Positions 34,501-46,842 of a stretch of 64,000 nt of DNA are shown here, one piece after another. The position numbers and the translations under genes were made by a program. This stretch comes from Tetraselmis striata. Its lineage: Eukaryota > Chlorophyta > Chlorodendrophyceae > Chlorodendrales > Chlorodendraceae. The stretch covers positions 98,154 through 162,153 of the forward strand of contig VCJN01001755.1 in the NCBI GenBank assembly GCA_006384855.1, in the 5' to 3' direction. The number at the start of each line of letters is the position of its first letter. The first letter of the stretch is position 1. The notes below the pieces were generated by a model. It was not told the origin of the DNA, searched no databases, and worked only from the letters and a program-made list of their open reading frames with translations.

Positions 34501-37500
34501 CTTTGACCGCATCCGGCGGCCATGTCCCTGTGCCGGTGCGGCCACAGGCGAGCCCATGCCGCTGCAAAAGGTGCAGGCGCCGCCCGAGGAGGACCGGGCG
34601 TACAGTGCCCAGGGGCGCGGCGCCCGATACACCCTCTTTGCAGGCACCACTGTGCTGCAAGCGGATGCCCCGCCGCGGGAGCACGTCACCGCCGTCGTCA
34701 CGGGAACCGGCATGAGCACCTCCAAGGTGCGCTCAGCTTCGCCTCGCAAGTGCTGCCAGAGTGGCACAGGCGAGGTCGCGTAACGGCGACACGCTGCATC
34801 TGCCATTGCAGCTCCTGATTTGCATTGGTTTTACGGTGTTAGGGTTTAAAACCCTAATACCCATACATTCCGGCGGCACTGTGATGGTGTGCATGGTACT
34901 GGTACCTGTAGAATTAAATACGGTCCCCAGGGCTGGAAAATGTTTTTTTCACGTCTTTGGGTCGGAGTATTCGTGCTGTCGTACTATGACTTAATATAAT
35001 CCTAACTCTTGTTTTCAGGGTTTTCCCTCTTCGCGGCCTGGGGTTCGATAACATTATTTATCCGCAGACTGATTTGTACGCTATATTTTAAAATGAATGT
35101 ATACCGTAATAAAGCACAAAATATATCAATATATCATATTTTCATATATTTTTTTCGCAGTATCATGCACTGGGATTTTATCGGTTTCATTATTACCCGT
35201 CTATCCGCTTCATATGATGGTCAACAGAATAAAATCCCAGAGCATGATAGCGACTGCTCCACCGGTAGCTCTTACTCTGCCGCGCTCATAATCTCCTCTC
35301 AGGGGGAGATCATGTCCGCGATTCTGTATCCCAGCCGGCTGACCTTCAAGTACACAGCCGAGCTCCCTGTCGTCATCGTCATACTGCTCTGCTACGCCGC
35401 GCTCAACTTCAGCGCGTCGCTCTACCTGGTCCTCAACAACGGCAGCTCCAGCTCCACCTGGGTCACCTACTGGTGCTCCGCTCTCTTCACCGTGTCGCAG
35501 GTAGCGCCAGACCTCATCCCCCTAGCTGACTGCGGCGGCCGCACCTACGGTTATATCAGCCATGGGCTGTCCACTCCACGCGAGTCTCCTCACCGCCGCC
35601 CGGCATGGCCACTCCCTGCAGGTTCTGTCGCCCCTGCTGCCTGTCGCCCTGGTGGCCGGGCAGATCAAGGCCACTTCCCGTCTGCAAGAGAAGGTAATCC
35701 GTCCAACTGCCCCGAGCGGCCGGTGCTGCTGTCTCGACCGTATTCCGCGCCGCAGTTACGGGTGCCGATGTGGTATTACAGACACTCCCACCAAGAGCCC
35801 GCCCTGCCCGTCAGAGGTCCAATGCAGACGAAACCGCAGGGGAACTGTAGACAGTGCTCTGATAGGGTGCATGCAAGACCAATGTTAGGCTTTGAATGGG
35901 GTTAGGCTTAGAATGAGGGTTCTCAGGGGTGCGCCGGCACCCGTCCTTACTGTTGCCAAGCACATGCAGCGCATTACTGGGCGTAGGCATGCGCATTCCA
36001 TGCAAAACGGCGGAGGAGTATATAATATCATGTAGTCCGCAATGTTCACCGTCTACCGGAGCATTGCGGACTACATGATATTATATACATATATAAGACA
36101 CGGCCTGAATGTGCATGTTTGTATTGCCTGTGAGGGTAGTGACCTGCCGTTCATCATCAGTATACTGCTCGTTATGATGTACTGGCGCTGCTGTATGCTG
36201 GTGGGAACCGGGAGAGGTTGCCCCCGCTCTGCTTGACACCGGCGCCCCTCCCCCCCCCCCCCCCCCGCCTGCGTGGCGCTTGACACTGGTCACAGGGCGT
36301 CTTCTGCCTCAACCCCGGGCACATTCCCATCTGCGGCAAGCTGCGTGTGTTCTGCTTCGACAAGACGGGGACGCTCACCCGCGAGGGGCTGGACTTCCTG
36401 GGCTTCCGCCCGGTGACGCCCGCTGGAGGCGACGGCAAGCGCCAGGCGACTATGGCTGGCGGCATGGTTGGCGCCGCAAAGGGCGCCGCCGGGGCCTGGG
36501 GCGAGCTCGGCATCCGGGCCCTCGCGTCGTGCCACTCGGTGTCGGAGTATAACTCGGAGTACGTCGGCAACCAGCTGGAGGTTGCCATGTTCTCTGCGAC
36601 GGGCTGGAAGCTATCCGAGGCGGAGCACCAGCGTGCCAAGGTAATGCTGTGCGGGGAGAATGCTTGCTGACGCACGTGCCAAACAGCTGGAACCACCCCC
36701 TGTTGTCAATCGGGATAGGGGACCGCATTTTTGTTGGAAATAAAATCGAAGGTTTCCGGAATTAAATACGATCAAAATAGAATTGCATATTTATTCCTGG
36801 AAATGGCGAACTCGCGCCTGCTGCGCCGGCAGTCCCTACTTCAGAGTGTAGCAGTAAGGATTACTGTTTGATGGCACGACTTGAATGTGCTCTGCTCGCA
36901 GGTGTCCAACCCTCGCGGTACGGACTCCGTCACGACCATCCGGCGCTTTGAGTTTGACCACGGGCGGCAGACAATGTCCGTGGTGGTGCGCTTTGCGGAC
37001 GGCACCGCGCACGCGTTCCTGAAGGGCTCCTTTGAGCGCGTGGGGCAGATGGCCACCGCGGAGAGCTTGCCGGCGGACTACCTCGAGTGTGCCAGGGTGA
37101 GCGCCTCTACTGTAGCATACCATTACCTCGATTTGGGTTCGTGGTGTTTTTTCGTTATTTCCCCCCCCCCCCCCCCCCCCCCTCCCCTGTGCCAGAAGAG
37201 AAAAGAGAAAACATATGTTAATGGTGAAGTATGTTATACTACACCACGAATACCATACCAAGCATCCGACACATTGCTGAAAAACGATTCACTATTTTTT
37301 TCCGCCGACCCGCAAACCCAATTAGATGTAACGGTGCGCATGATTTGGCTGAGGAGTGCTTGCTAGCCAGCGCCATTCTCCCCGGCGGTTGCCTTCCGGG
37401 GCCTTTCCTTGTTCTACATCACGGAACCCCCAGCACATGGCGCCTACTCCTCCGTTGCAGGCAGCGGGTCTAATGGGTCATGACAGCAGTTGTGCGCGCT

Positions 37501-40500
37501 TCTGTGGATAAGTGTAAAGAATGCTGAGTACTGAGCGTGAGTGTGCGTGTTTGCGTGTGGAACTCGCAGGCTTTGGCACTCGATGGGTGCTATGTACTGG
37601 CCGTTGCACACCGCAGTCTTGGTGCGCCCTGTCCCACCCTGGCTGGGGCGCTGAAGGCAAACCTGTCAGAATGATGGATGCTGCGCGCAGCTTGCACATC
37701 GGTGGCCGGTGCAGTTGCATGAGGCGGTTGTTTAAACGCAGGGCGCTCACGGGACAGTGTCTTGCCATTACTTGACAGGCTCGGAGGCGTCGGACGAGGA
37801 GCTTTCCCACATGTCGCGCGATGAGGTTGAGAAGGGCGGCACCCTGCTTGGCCTGCTGGCGTTCAGGAATGAGCTGAAGCACGACTCGGCGGCCGCAATT
37901 GCGGTGCGTAACCCCCCCCCCTCCCCCCCCCCCCCCCCCCCCCCCCCACCCTGGGGCTCCCGTTGTAACCATTAGGCAGTATGGTTTCTCCAGACAATAC
38001 CCTAACAAAACTTTGGGTTCGCGCTACAGGTACAGTATCGCTTTATTTGACCCCTTCCCCACCGCGACGAGAGAAATTATATATTTACCCTGGAGTATAT
38101 CAGGACACATCCCGAATATCAAACTGATATTCCGACTCGCTGCTGCAAAACAAATACATTCTTTGGACCCGCAAACCCAATTGCATAATACGGCATGGTA
38201 CTGTTTGACAGTATATCATGGGCGGCGCTTAGTGATTTCTTTCTAAGGGATGGACATAGGCTTTTGGAGGAAATGCTGCTCCGAAACCTTAGTAGGCAAA
38301 CATACTTCGTGGAAGTCCCTGTCCGCACATTCCGACGTCGTACGGAATTCTGCTTGGTTTCTACGGTTGATTGGTCCCATGACGTCAGTCTGTTGCGAGC
38401 ACATGCATGCGAGCTGACAAATTACGGCCATTTGCTGCCGCCCAGGAATTACACCGGGGTGATGTGCGGTCGGTGATGATCACGGGGGACAACGCCATGT
38501 GCGGCCTCTACATTGCCCGGCAAGCCGGCATGATCAGCCCGAAGGCCAAGGTGCGTCACCGACCCAGAATGCGTGCACCTTTTTGGACGGTTTAGTGTAC
38601 AATGTTGACCGCCGCAACCCCCACTGCTCAGGTGCTGCTGGCAGAGAGGCCACCCGCGCCGGTGGGCAAGCCCCAGGGCGAGCAAAAGTCAAGCGTCGCG
38701 ACGCCCGTCGTGTGGCGGCCGCTCCGCGGCGGCACTGAGGGCGATGGAAAGCCGCAAGAGTACAGCACGGCTGACCTTTTGGAGGTGAGGCGGCGCTTAC
38801 TCCGGGCTGCACTGTGAGCATTCGCCCCAATGATCCACACCGCTGTTGCGTCAGGACACTGAGCCCTTTCTGACACTCTCAGACTCCGTTACAGGGATTG
38901 ATAAGCCACTACTTTGAGCATACACTTAAATGCTCACGACGGCGCACATAGACAAAACTAAGGGGGTGGACCGCTTCTCCTTCATATGCTAGATGACACA
39001 CGGCGGCATCCCCCTACTACCGAGCAATAACCGCACAAATTGCAGGACACTACGTTATATAGGCGAAATTGTTGTGCTTGCGATTCGATATGATACATGC
39101 GAAAAGGAAAAATAACGGAATATCAGTATGCAGGTTTTGGTATGCTGGACAACTCTAGGCGAACTATACACCCTTATGTAGTCTGTAGTAAATATTGCAT
39201 AGATAGACCAAGTTGCGGCGCGCCACTTAGAGCTGATTCCAAGCCCGCAGGCATATTGCGCTAGGTGTTCAGAAGATGCCACTTGTGCTCAGGGTCCGCT
39301 GGCAAAAGAGTTGGAGCGCGGGGAGACGGAGCTAGCCATCAGCGGCGCCGCGTACGATGTGCTCGAGGCCAGCGGTGTCATCGACCGGCTGCTGCTGCAC
39401 ACGCGCATCTTTGCCCGCGTCTCCCCGGAGCGCAAGGTGGACGTCGTCCGGTTGCACCAGGCCAAAGGGCTCGTGGTCGGCATGTGCGGTGACGGCGGCA
39501 ACGACTGCGGCGCGCTCCGGGTGCGCCCCCCCCCCCCCCCCCCCACTATCTGAATGCACAGGGCGTACTACTTTGGTGCTTGCTCTGATCTATCTGCTTT
39601 AAAGATGTCGGAGCTGGTTTCGGAGCAGTTATGTCAGAGTTGGCTCCGTATTTAGCGATATGATATCCTTCAGCGTGAAGGACCGCTGGTTTCGGAGCAG
39701 GTTTCGGAGCAGAATGGTCAGACTTGGCTCCGAGACCAGCTCTGAAACCAACGCTCCTTCATGCTGAAGGATATTGTACTGGTCTATAAAGTATACTGTA
39801 CTTTAAACCACTACACCAGTAGCTTTAAGCATTCCTTCGTCAGGAAAAACAGAAAAATGAAACAACTATATCAGAAGGTGTACACAGTCACTCCTCAGGA
39901 ACAACCGAAAAATAAGTGTCAGAAGGATGTTGTGGGAATTGTGGCGTTGTTCCATGCTGATGGGCGGTGCTTGGGCAGGTCGCGCACGCGGGCATTGCCC
40001 TCAGCGATGCCGAGGCCTCCGTCGTCTCCTCCTTCACCTCGCGCTCAAAGAGCTGCGCCAGCGTGGTGGACCTCCTCAAGGAAGGCCGCGCCGCGCTGCA
40101 CGCCAACTTTGCCGCCTACAAGTTCCTCATCACCTACGGCCAGCTCTTCAGGTGCGCACCCACACTCAGCAAATGCCGGCTTGAGGAGTGGATATTTCTT
40201 TGCTAACAGCGTCTTGAGGCCTGAGATGATAAAGCCCCCTGCAACCACATTCCCTTCTTGTCAAAACTTACATATATAATATATAGGACTAACAAATAAT
40301 TGCACCAAACACTATTACATATTACGCCAATTCATAGGTAAGTCAGCGTGACTTTTACGCGAGTTCTAATCTGATGGTGATAGTTGGTTGCTGACTATTG
40401 GACCCGTGTTTGTTTGTCCCCGCAGCCTGATGAAGCTCGTGATGTTCAGCACCGCGGTGGTGCCCTCGCGCCTGTTCTACTTCCTCACCGATGTCGTTGC

Positions 40501-41934
40501 GGTGCTCCTGCTGACCTGGGCGATGAACTTCTCGGGGCCGCTGCCGCACCTCGCGCCCGAGCGCCCCACCAGCAGCCTACTGGGCGCCAACACGCTGGCC
40601 TCGGTGCTCGGGCTGCACGTCATCAACGGCGCCACCTTCCTTGCGGTCGTCGCCACTGTGTTATCGCACCCTGACTACGTGCCCTGGCCGAGCCACCTTG
40701 TTTTGTGGAAGGAGAACTGGCTGCACGCCGACAACTGGGAGGCGACCGCCGTGTCCTTTCCCATGTGCGCCCAGTCACCATTCATTACGCACGCATGTTC
40801 ATATACATAATTTGCGCCATGTACGCGCACCTGGTCATGCGAAGCGTTACAAGTACTCATCATCTACACTCGTGCACACTACTGCATTTAGGCCAACAGT
40901 GGTATCGTTAGAAGCACGGATTAGCTACGCCCCGTACCCGTGCCGGGAAAAGCCAGTACCATTTCGAATTCACCACGAATCCTTACTGGAGAACACCTCT
41001 GCGCAGCACTTACCTTATCTGTTATATCTTGCGCGAGCTAAGGGCAATACCTTTCAGAGCCACTTGCATCAACTTTCCGCAGAGGCGACAATGTAATCGT
41101 TTTGGCTTCGCGATCAGTCATACTTTGTGTCGCGACGTTTCGGGGTGTGATTCATGGACAGTGACCTTTCGGACACTTCAAGCATACGGATTATTGATCA
41201 TAAAGCCCCGTATGATATTCGTAGAACGAGCGCGCAAAGTAATGGTTGGTGCCGGCCCATAGATGGTGGTGGATTTGCGCATGTCTTTGTCGGAATATGT
41301 GAACAGACTCTGCTCGGCTCAGCTGTCGACCGCCCACTGACAACGCGCCTCTCCCGGCACCGCAGGTACATGCTCTTCATCTCCTCCGCCATCATATTCT
41401 CGTTTGGCTACAAGTTTCGGCAGCCGGTGTACACCAACCTGCCGCTCATGGGGGCCTGGCTGAGCCTCATGGGTGTGCAGGCCTTCCTGCTGCTGTCGGA
41501 CCCCAACACGATCACAGACCTCTGGCACGTTGCCAGCCGGGCATACAACGCCCCGGGTGAGCACCTGCCCACCCCCCCCCCCCCCCCCCCCCTCTGAAAG
41601 TGTAACGCGCAATTAGCCAAGCCGAAGTCAATTGGCCAAGTCAATTAGCCAATTAGCCGAAGCCAATTAGCCAAGTCAAACATTCTCTGTATCTCTGACT
41701 ATCCCCAACTGTGCGCAAAAATCAGGAACAACCATCGCGACATGGCAGCGCTACCAAGCCACTGGCGGCGCGCCCTCCCCAGGCATGCCGTTCGACCTTC
41801 GGCTGCGCATGTTTGTCCTGACATGGGTTGGGATCGTGCTGGGCGCCATGTGGCAGAGCCTGGGCGTGGACGGGCCGCTGCGCCGTGCTGCCAGCGCGCG
41901 GTTCCCGGGTCATCGCCCGCGCCTGCTGCTGTGA
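31595..41934 (+). CDS. P5B-type (ATP13A2/3-like) transport ATPase
   Basis: A P-type ATPase of the P5B class; animal members export polyamines from late endosomes or lysosomes. In-frame exons are 32065-32157, 32289-about 32490, 32608-32712, 32823-32932, 33142-33208, 33334-33462, 33566-33691, 33788-33998, 34548-34726, 35303-35500, 35622-35693, 36296-36640, 36902-37096, 37570-37621, 37779-37903, 38446-38550, 38632-38784, 39293-39520, 39979-40151, 40426-40752, 41366-41556 and 41726-41934. Key motifs: DNYWGCQF; NESTLTGEP (actuator loop); SPLLPVALVAG in M4; GHIPICGKLRVFCFDKTGTL (phospho-Asp near 36359); MITGDN; MCGDGGND; GIALSDAEASV; six C-terminal helices. The ATG at 31595 with a hydrophobic stretch (LLAFYGFWVLCATTLGFF) is the best candidate start, but its joint to the second exon is not settled. 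Variant motifs are TGEP for TGES and GDGGND for GDGAND. Total length is about 1,100 residues, normal for the family. Confidence 0.93.
34234..34434 (-). mobile_element. 201-bp LINE 3'-end insertion in a P5B ATPase intron
   Basis: Contains tacataagctagcagcagaa and ggcgatatcggaaatcacc, then about 150 bp that matches 10900-11045. Shared words are cgcatcagacttggcc, ggcagagagaatgccgccca and ggtaccatgcacgcaagc. It is bounded by a perfect 14-bp direct repeat, acctatcattcaat, at 34220-34233 and 34435-34448. It lies wholly in the intron between exons 33788-33998 and 34548-34726, antisense to the gene. Confidence 0.85.
35760..35960 (+). repeat. Interspersed repeat (ccctgcccgtcagaggt family) in a P5B intron
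   Basis: Contains gccctgcccgtcagaggtcc, gcagacgaaaccgc, atgcaagaccaatgttaggc and cgccggcacccg. The same order of words occurs reversed at 57030-57200 and, more diverged, at 63165-63300. Confidence 0.6.
36018..36088. repeat. Perfect 27-bp inverted repeat with 17-nt loop
   Basis: The left arm 36018-36044 (gtatataatatcatgtagtc then cgcaatg) is the exact reverse complement of the right arm 36062-36088. The spacer is 36045-36061. It sits in the P5B intron upstream of the exon carrying the phosphorylation site. In RNA it would form a strong hairpin. Confidence 0.95.
37120..37330 (-). repeat. gggttcgc/poly-G repeat copy in a P5B intron
   Basis: In reverse complement it reads aattgggtttgcgggtc (37308-37324), then tatggtattcgtgg, a G-tract (37161-37182 on the minus strand) and cacgaacccaaat. 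This is the same order as the copies at 2785 and 63541. Confidence 0.55.
37975..38190 (-). repeat. Second gggttcgc repeat copy in the next P5B intron
   Basis: Bounded by ctttgggttcgcgctacag (38009-38027) and tttggacccgcaaacccaat (38163-38182), near-complementary words facing each other. It follows directly after a 36-bp C-rich tract (37912-37947). Confidence 0.5.
39660..39775. repeat. Imperfect inverted repeat (MITE-like) in a P5B intron
   Basis: The arm gatatccttcagcgtgaagg, accgctggtttcggagc (39662-39698) is nearly complementary to gctctgaaaccaacgctcct, tcatgctgaaggatat (39739-39774). A nested pair, ggtttcggagcagaatggt / gacttggctccgagacc, lies between. A further ggtttcggagcagtta-type unit occurs just upstream at 39617. 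Confidence 0.75.
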
Positions 41935-44770
41935 TGGGACGACTACACGGATGATGTTGCGCGTCGAACGCAAGCCTGGTGCAACATTGCACCCAGCGGC
42001 CGCCCGTTGATCTTTAACATTGGTGTTCTGTAGTGTCTGTGTAATCGATGAGTTGCTGCGTTGTCCGCTGTGCCGTGGTCAGCACCCCATCCAAATAACG
42101 CATTTAGTAGACAATTTTCCAGTAATAACGTTTCGTCTGTCTGACCAGGATTTACATAGATTCCATTGGCCTCCGCGTGCCGCGCTACAAGCCCCTCAGC
42201 ACGCGTGTGTCTTTTCAAAAAATAATGTGCGGAGCCGTTTCACATACACCAGCATATTGTTACTTCGATTCGCAGCTGTCCTGCGTGAACTATCTCCTGC
42301 ACATTCCGCAATGGGGCGATTCCATGTCCTGTTCAGATGATGCTCATCCGCGATGGATGGATGTTACCATAGCCATTTGTATCGGTATATATTAGATAGT
42401 GGCTCCATAACCATGTCCGAGGATGTCCAACGATTGAATGATAACACAAAGACAGAATAGTCTGGATAATAGCCGCTCTTCTTTTGTGGAGCTATGATTG
42501 ATTGCCGCCGCGTCCTTGCGTTCAAAAATATCATTCTTTGCCCTGTCCCCTCATGTGGCACACATCACAGGCAATAGAAGCTCATGATGCGCTGTCAATA
42601 TTATAATCATGCGCAATTGCGGAAAGCCACGGCGAGTGCGTAATGAATACTCTTTCACCTCTGAACCGGATGGGGGTCAATTGAAGAATACTACGTACGT
42701 ACGGTAGTAGTACAAATAGCTTGCGTAGAAGTGCAAATTGAACAAAGTCACAACAGAACGGCTGTACCAGAGCGCGGCTGCCCAATGCTTCCTTACTGCG
42801 TCACACCGCAGTGGTATGCCAACTCGCAAGGTCGGCCATCATCAACTTTGACACAGAATGGAGAAATGAAGTTTGGTGTGTGTGCTTGGAAGGGGGGGGG
42901 GGGGGACTCGCCGATGGATTGATAGTGGTGGGGTTGATACCCTAGCGCGTTGCTTCCTTACCTATATTTAGCTCAAACCATCTGCAGTGATGATGTACCG
43001 CCTCTGTTGTATAGGCGCGCGGGGGGAGGGGAGCATTCAAGTTGTGCGCATCCCCAACTGAGGCAATATTCACCATATTCAGTTTCGACTGTATATTGAT
43101 GTTGGTGCCGGTTACAAATCGTGCACTTTGGTTATCATGTATTTGATTGTTGTACATGCAGCTCTGGTGAGAAGTATCCGCGGACTACTATATATCGCCA
43201 TTGTATGGCACTGTGAGCTTTAGGTTGTCGCTATTATGGGCTATCAATGCTGATGAAATCCTGTACGCCCAGGCATCCCGCCAATGCTGCCAGTCGCGCG
43301 ACGACGCCGCCGCGCTTATACAGCAACTGGTATCAGCAGATAATCAACCCGACAAGCAGAAATATACATAGGTACCGTATACTTGTGTGTGCATACATCC
43401 ATGTATAATTATGTAATCATAACCGCAGCTATATAGCGTCGCGACAGCACAATCGTGAATAACTGAGGATTATATCGGTACAGCACATAGTCATTTGCAC
43501 TGACTAGGGGTTGCGGCTAGGCGGATGAGAGGTGCAGGGTTGTGTGTAATCGTTATCTCTTCGGAACAGCGGCGTGATGATGATAAGGTCTGCCAGGTTA
43601 GACTCCTTGATGATAATTGTTTGCTTATCGCTATTGAACCCCCGGGTGCACCCCTCGCGCCGGCATGCGTTCGGTACCTGTATAATACCACCACCACTCA
43701 CGCATCCCAACAGCGATATTGCTTGCGAGTTGCGAATAAACGATAGAAAGTACAGCCAAATTATCCCTTTCCTATCGAGGTCAAGGGCGGAGGCGGAACC
43801 TGCCGCGCCTCTTTCCCCGCGGAGGATAGGCCGCTCGGTCGATATCGCGTTTGCCCTCTAAGAGCTCCGAAACCAAGCAGCAGAATTTCAGCGACCCGAA
43901 GCGCGCAGTAGACACAGCTGACTAGCTCAGCGCATCGTCTGGCGCGGCTTAGTCATATCAAGTTAATTGATCGTCGGCCTGGCACTTGCCGCGAAGCGCA
44001 CTACGAATTACTTACACTCGCTGCAAAGGTGTGATGGCCGCCCGCGCGCTTGCTTTCAACAGCCTGCGAGTGGTTAACTTATTCCTTCTTGCAGGTCCGC
44101 TTGGCAATCAACGGGCAATGGCGTCGTCGGCATAGCAGCACGGTGCCAAAGCAAGCGCAAGGTGTCGTGCTGATCGCTCCGAAACCATCAAGATTACGGC
44201 GGCGCCATGACATGTAGCCAGGCACCACGGACCATGCATCGCCTTTGCGTCGCCGCGCAATAACGCCTCACAGTGGCCACATTTGCTACTCGTAGGCACG
44301 AGTAGTTGCTGTAAGCAGTGAGCGGCGGTTGCACGAGGCAGTGAGGTACCAAATATTGGCTTGATTTCCAGAACGAATGCAACATATTATTTATAATGAT
44401 TGTTCCGCAATACGCCTTTGATTTGCTGTCAACTGCCAGCATTGGTATCAGCGCTGCCATGCGTGTGAATGGCTATCGGCAGCAATGCAATGCAGTCGAC
44501 ACTATATACTGCACTTTCCGCAATCGAGGCGACATTCATCCGCCTCAAAAGCGCAACACTTGCCGCACTACAGGTTCATATCTTATACATACTCGTCGTA
44601 ACCTCAGGTACGCATCGCGTGCGCGTACCCGTATCGTACTGTATTTACATATCGTACTGGTCGCATACCGCCCAGATCGGAAAAAAGTACTGCAGTACCT
44701 GCTGCGTAATGGCCAGTGGTCCAATGGGCGGTGGCTGCTGATATATCCATGCCTCCACCTCCATGCTCCA
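41935..44770. other. Intergenic between convergent genes, nothing firm
   Basis: AT-rich, with a G-tract at 42892-42905. A plus frame from an ATG at 43525 (73 codons) is plausible by composition but unsupported. No RNA genes seen. Confidence 0.4.
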
Positions 44771-44771
44771 A

Positions 44772-45200
44772 CCACATGCCATGCGTAGCATGTATCATTA
44801 CATCGGCACACATGGCCTTAGCTACATACTGGACTGGGAAGCGGTGATGCTCCAACCAGCTACGGCTCCCTGTAAGGTTCCTCTCTTTCTCTACTTTATT
44901 TCTTGTTCTCTCCCTCTACATTGGCACAGATACTATGTTAACACATATACGTCTTGGCAGCATTTTCGACCACCTGCGATGCGTAGCATGTATCATTACA
45001 TCTGCACACATGGCGTTAGCAACTTACCCAAATGGGAAGCTCTAACCAGCTACAGCTCCATGTGAGGTTCCTCTCTCTCTCTGCTATCTTTCTTTCTCAA
45101 CTTTCTCTCTCTCTCTCTCTCTGTACATTGGCGCAGTTATTATGTACATATGTATCGTTATCAACATATGTACGTCTTGGCAGCATTTTCCGGGCAGGTC
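44772..45200. repeat. Tandem duplication of about 210 bp with CT-rich tracts
   Basis: Two units begin near 44778 and 44979 with gcgtagcatgtatcattaca, share cacacatggc, gggaagc, ctaaccagctac, aggttcctctct, a CT-rich tract, gtacattggc/ctacattggcac, and tacgtcttggcagcattttc. The second CT tract (45098-45121) is expanded. Confidence 0.85.
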
Positions 45201-45815
45201 AGGACGCGCTGTGTAGTAGATGCTGCTGGTGTTGTGGCGTTATCAGCGCTTTAGTAGTACTATACGCATATGCTGCATAATTGGCCTTTCACAACATGAA
45301 CTCCCCACAGTGCAGAAAGATCGAGCTTTGGGCGCCAATACTGAAATCCAATTACAAATCTTGCTGGGAACAATGCTTATTTCAAACCAAGTGCTGCCGC
45401 AGCCGTGCCATGGATGCCTACTTCGGCATCCATCCGGCCGCTGCTGTTGCAGCCTGGTTGCGATTCTAGTGGGAAGAGGTGCAGGCTGGCAAGAAAACAC
45501 GGCTTGAACCTTCCGAGCCGCGCTATAGCGCTACGGCTGTACTGCAGGATATTCACCCTCAGACCGCTTCTGCCATCTTCGGCGCCCGCGTGTCATGCTC
45601 GGGCTGGCGGGTGTCACACCGCGGACCGGCCCCGCTCTGGGGACCGGACAGGCTGGCTGCTGACGATCGGCCGCGCCGTCATCTGCAGCGAGCCTGGGTT
45701 GGCGGGCGACTCCGCCGCCTTGGCGGCGCCCACAGCCGCTGCCAGCATGGGCGGCGCGTACCTGCGCGCAGAGTGGTTGACACCGCAGTCAGCACGAGCG
45801 CAAGGGGCGGAATAA
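45201..45815. other. GC-rich block, possible exon, unidentified
   Basis: From about 45400 to 45815 the sequence is much more GC-rich than its flanks and is open in two plus frames. One reads GWLLTIGRAVICSEPGLAGD and then an Ala-rich stretch. No splice partner or family could be found. Confidence 0.25.
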
Positions 45816-45819
45816 GAGG

Positions 45820-46245
45820 TTACATTACATTGCATTGCATCAAATTGGCACCCGTTATCCTGAAAAGATGCCACACGGGCTTGAATGTCACCATCCGGTA
45901 TTTGCAGAGCTATACACCCGGAAATCTTCAGGTCTGAACCAGCCCGAGGACCACACCACAGGACTGTACGAGATACTGGACCAAGACAAGACAAGACAAA
46001 AAAAACAAGGCAATACAATACATCAAAATACAAGGCAATAAAGTACATTACAATCCAATTCAATCCAATACAATACAACACAACACATCACAATACATCA
46101 CAATATATCACAACAGAGGACATCACATTACATTGCGTTGCATTGCATTGCATTGCATTACATTAAAATACAATACATTACATTTCATTCAATCACGCTA
46201 CATAACATTGCATTACATAACATTGCATTACGTTACGTTATCATG
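45820..46245. repeat. ATTACATTGC/AATACAAC-type pentanucleotide array
   Basis: Imperfect tandem repeats of cattg, catta, caata and caaca units, with a change from tacaa-type to cattg-type units near 46120. Noncoding simple repeat. Confidence 0.85.
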
Positions 46246-46842
46246 TTGTATTGCCCGTAAATGGACTCTCTGGGGCCGAGGCCCTTTTCCTATTGGCAAG
46301 CCCCGCTATACGTTAAAATTCAGTTGGCAATGTGAAGATGCCGCCCAGTCGTCCGGACACTACACGCCTATCAATACCCGGTAAGTAGAATACATCAAAT
46401 GGCCGAAACCCATTCATTCTGCATGGGGCGATTAATGCGCACAGCAAGCCCCTCTCGCCCCCTCCCTCTCTTGACAAACGATATACGCAAACGTAAGGGT
46501 TGCTGACTTTCCTGTGTCCGGGTGCCGAATTCTCTGCCTTCAGAGGCAAAACCACCCCATTGGCGCGATGGTCACTATCTCGAGACTTTGCAAGCACAGA
46601 ACGAACCACACCTCACTGGCGCGCGGTCAATCCTTCGACGTCTGGAAACACCGCTTCCGCCTGGCAATTTGCTAGGTGGGTGCAAGGTCGCAAGTTGATG
46701 CGGTTGTGCTACTGAGGCGAGGCGGCCGGAGGCAGCGCGAGAGGGCGGGATGTGTGGGTGTGAGTGTGAACGCGGGGGACGGGGATGGGTGATGGGGATG
46801 GGGATGGAAGGGTGTTGGGGGGTGGGGAGGGGGGACAGGGGG

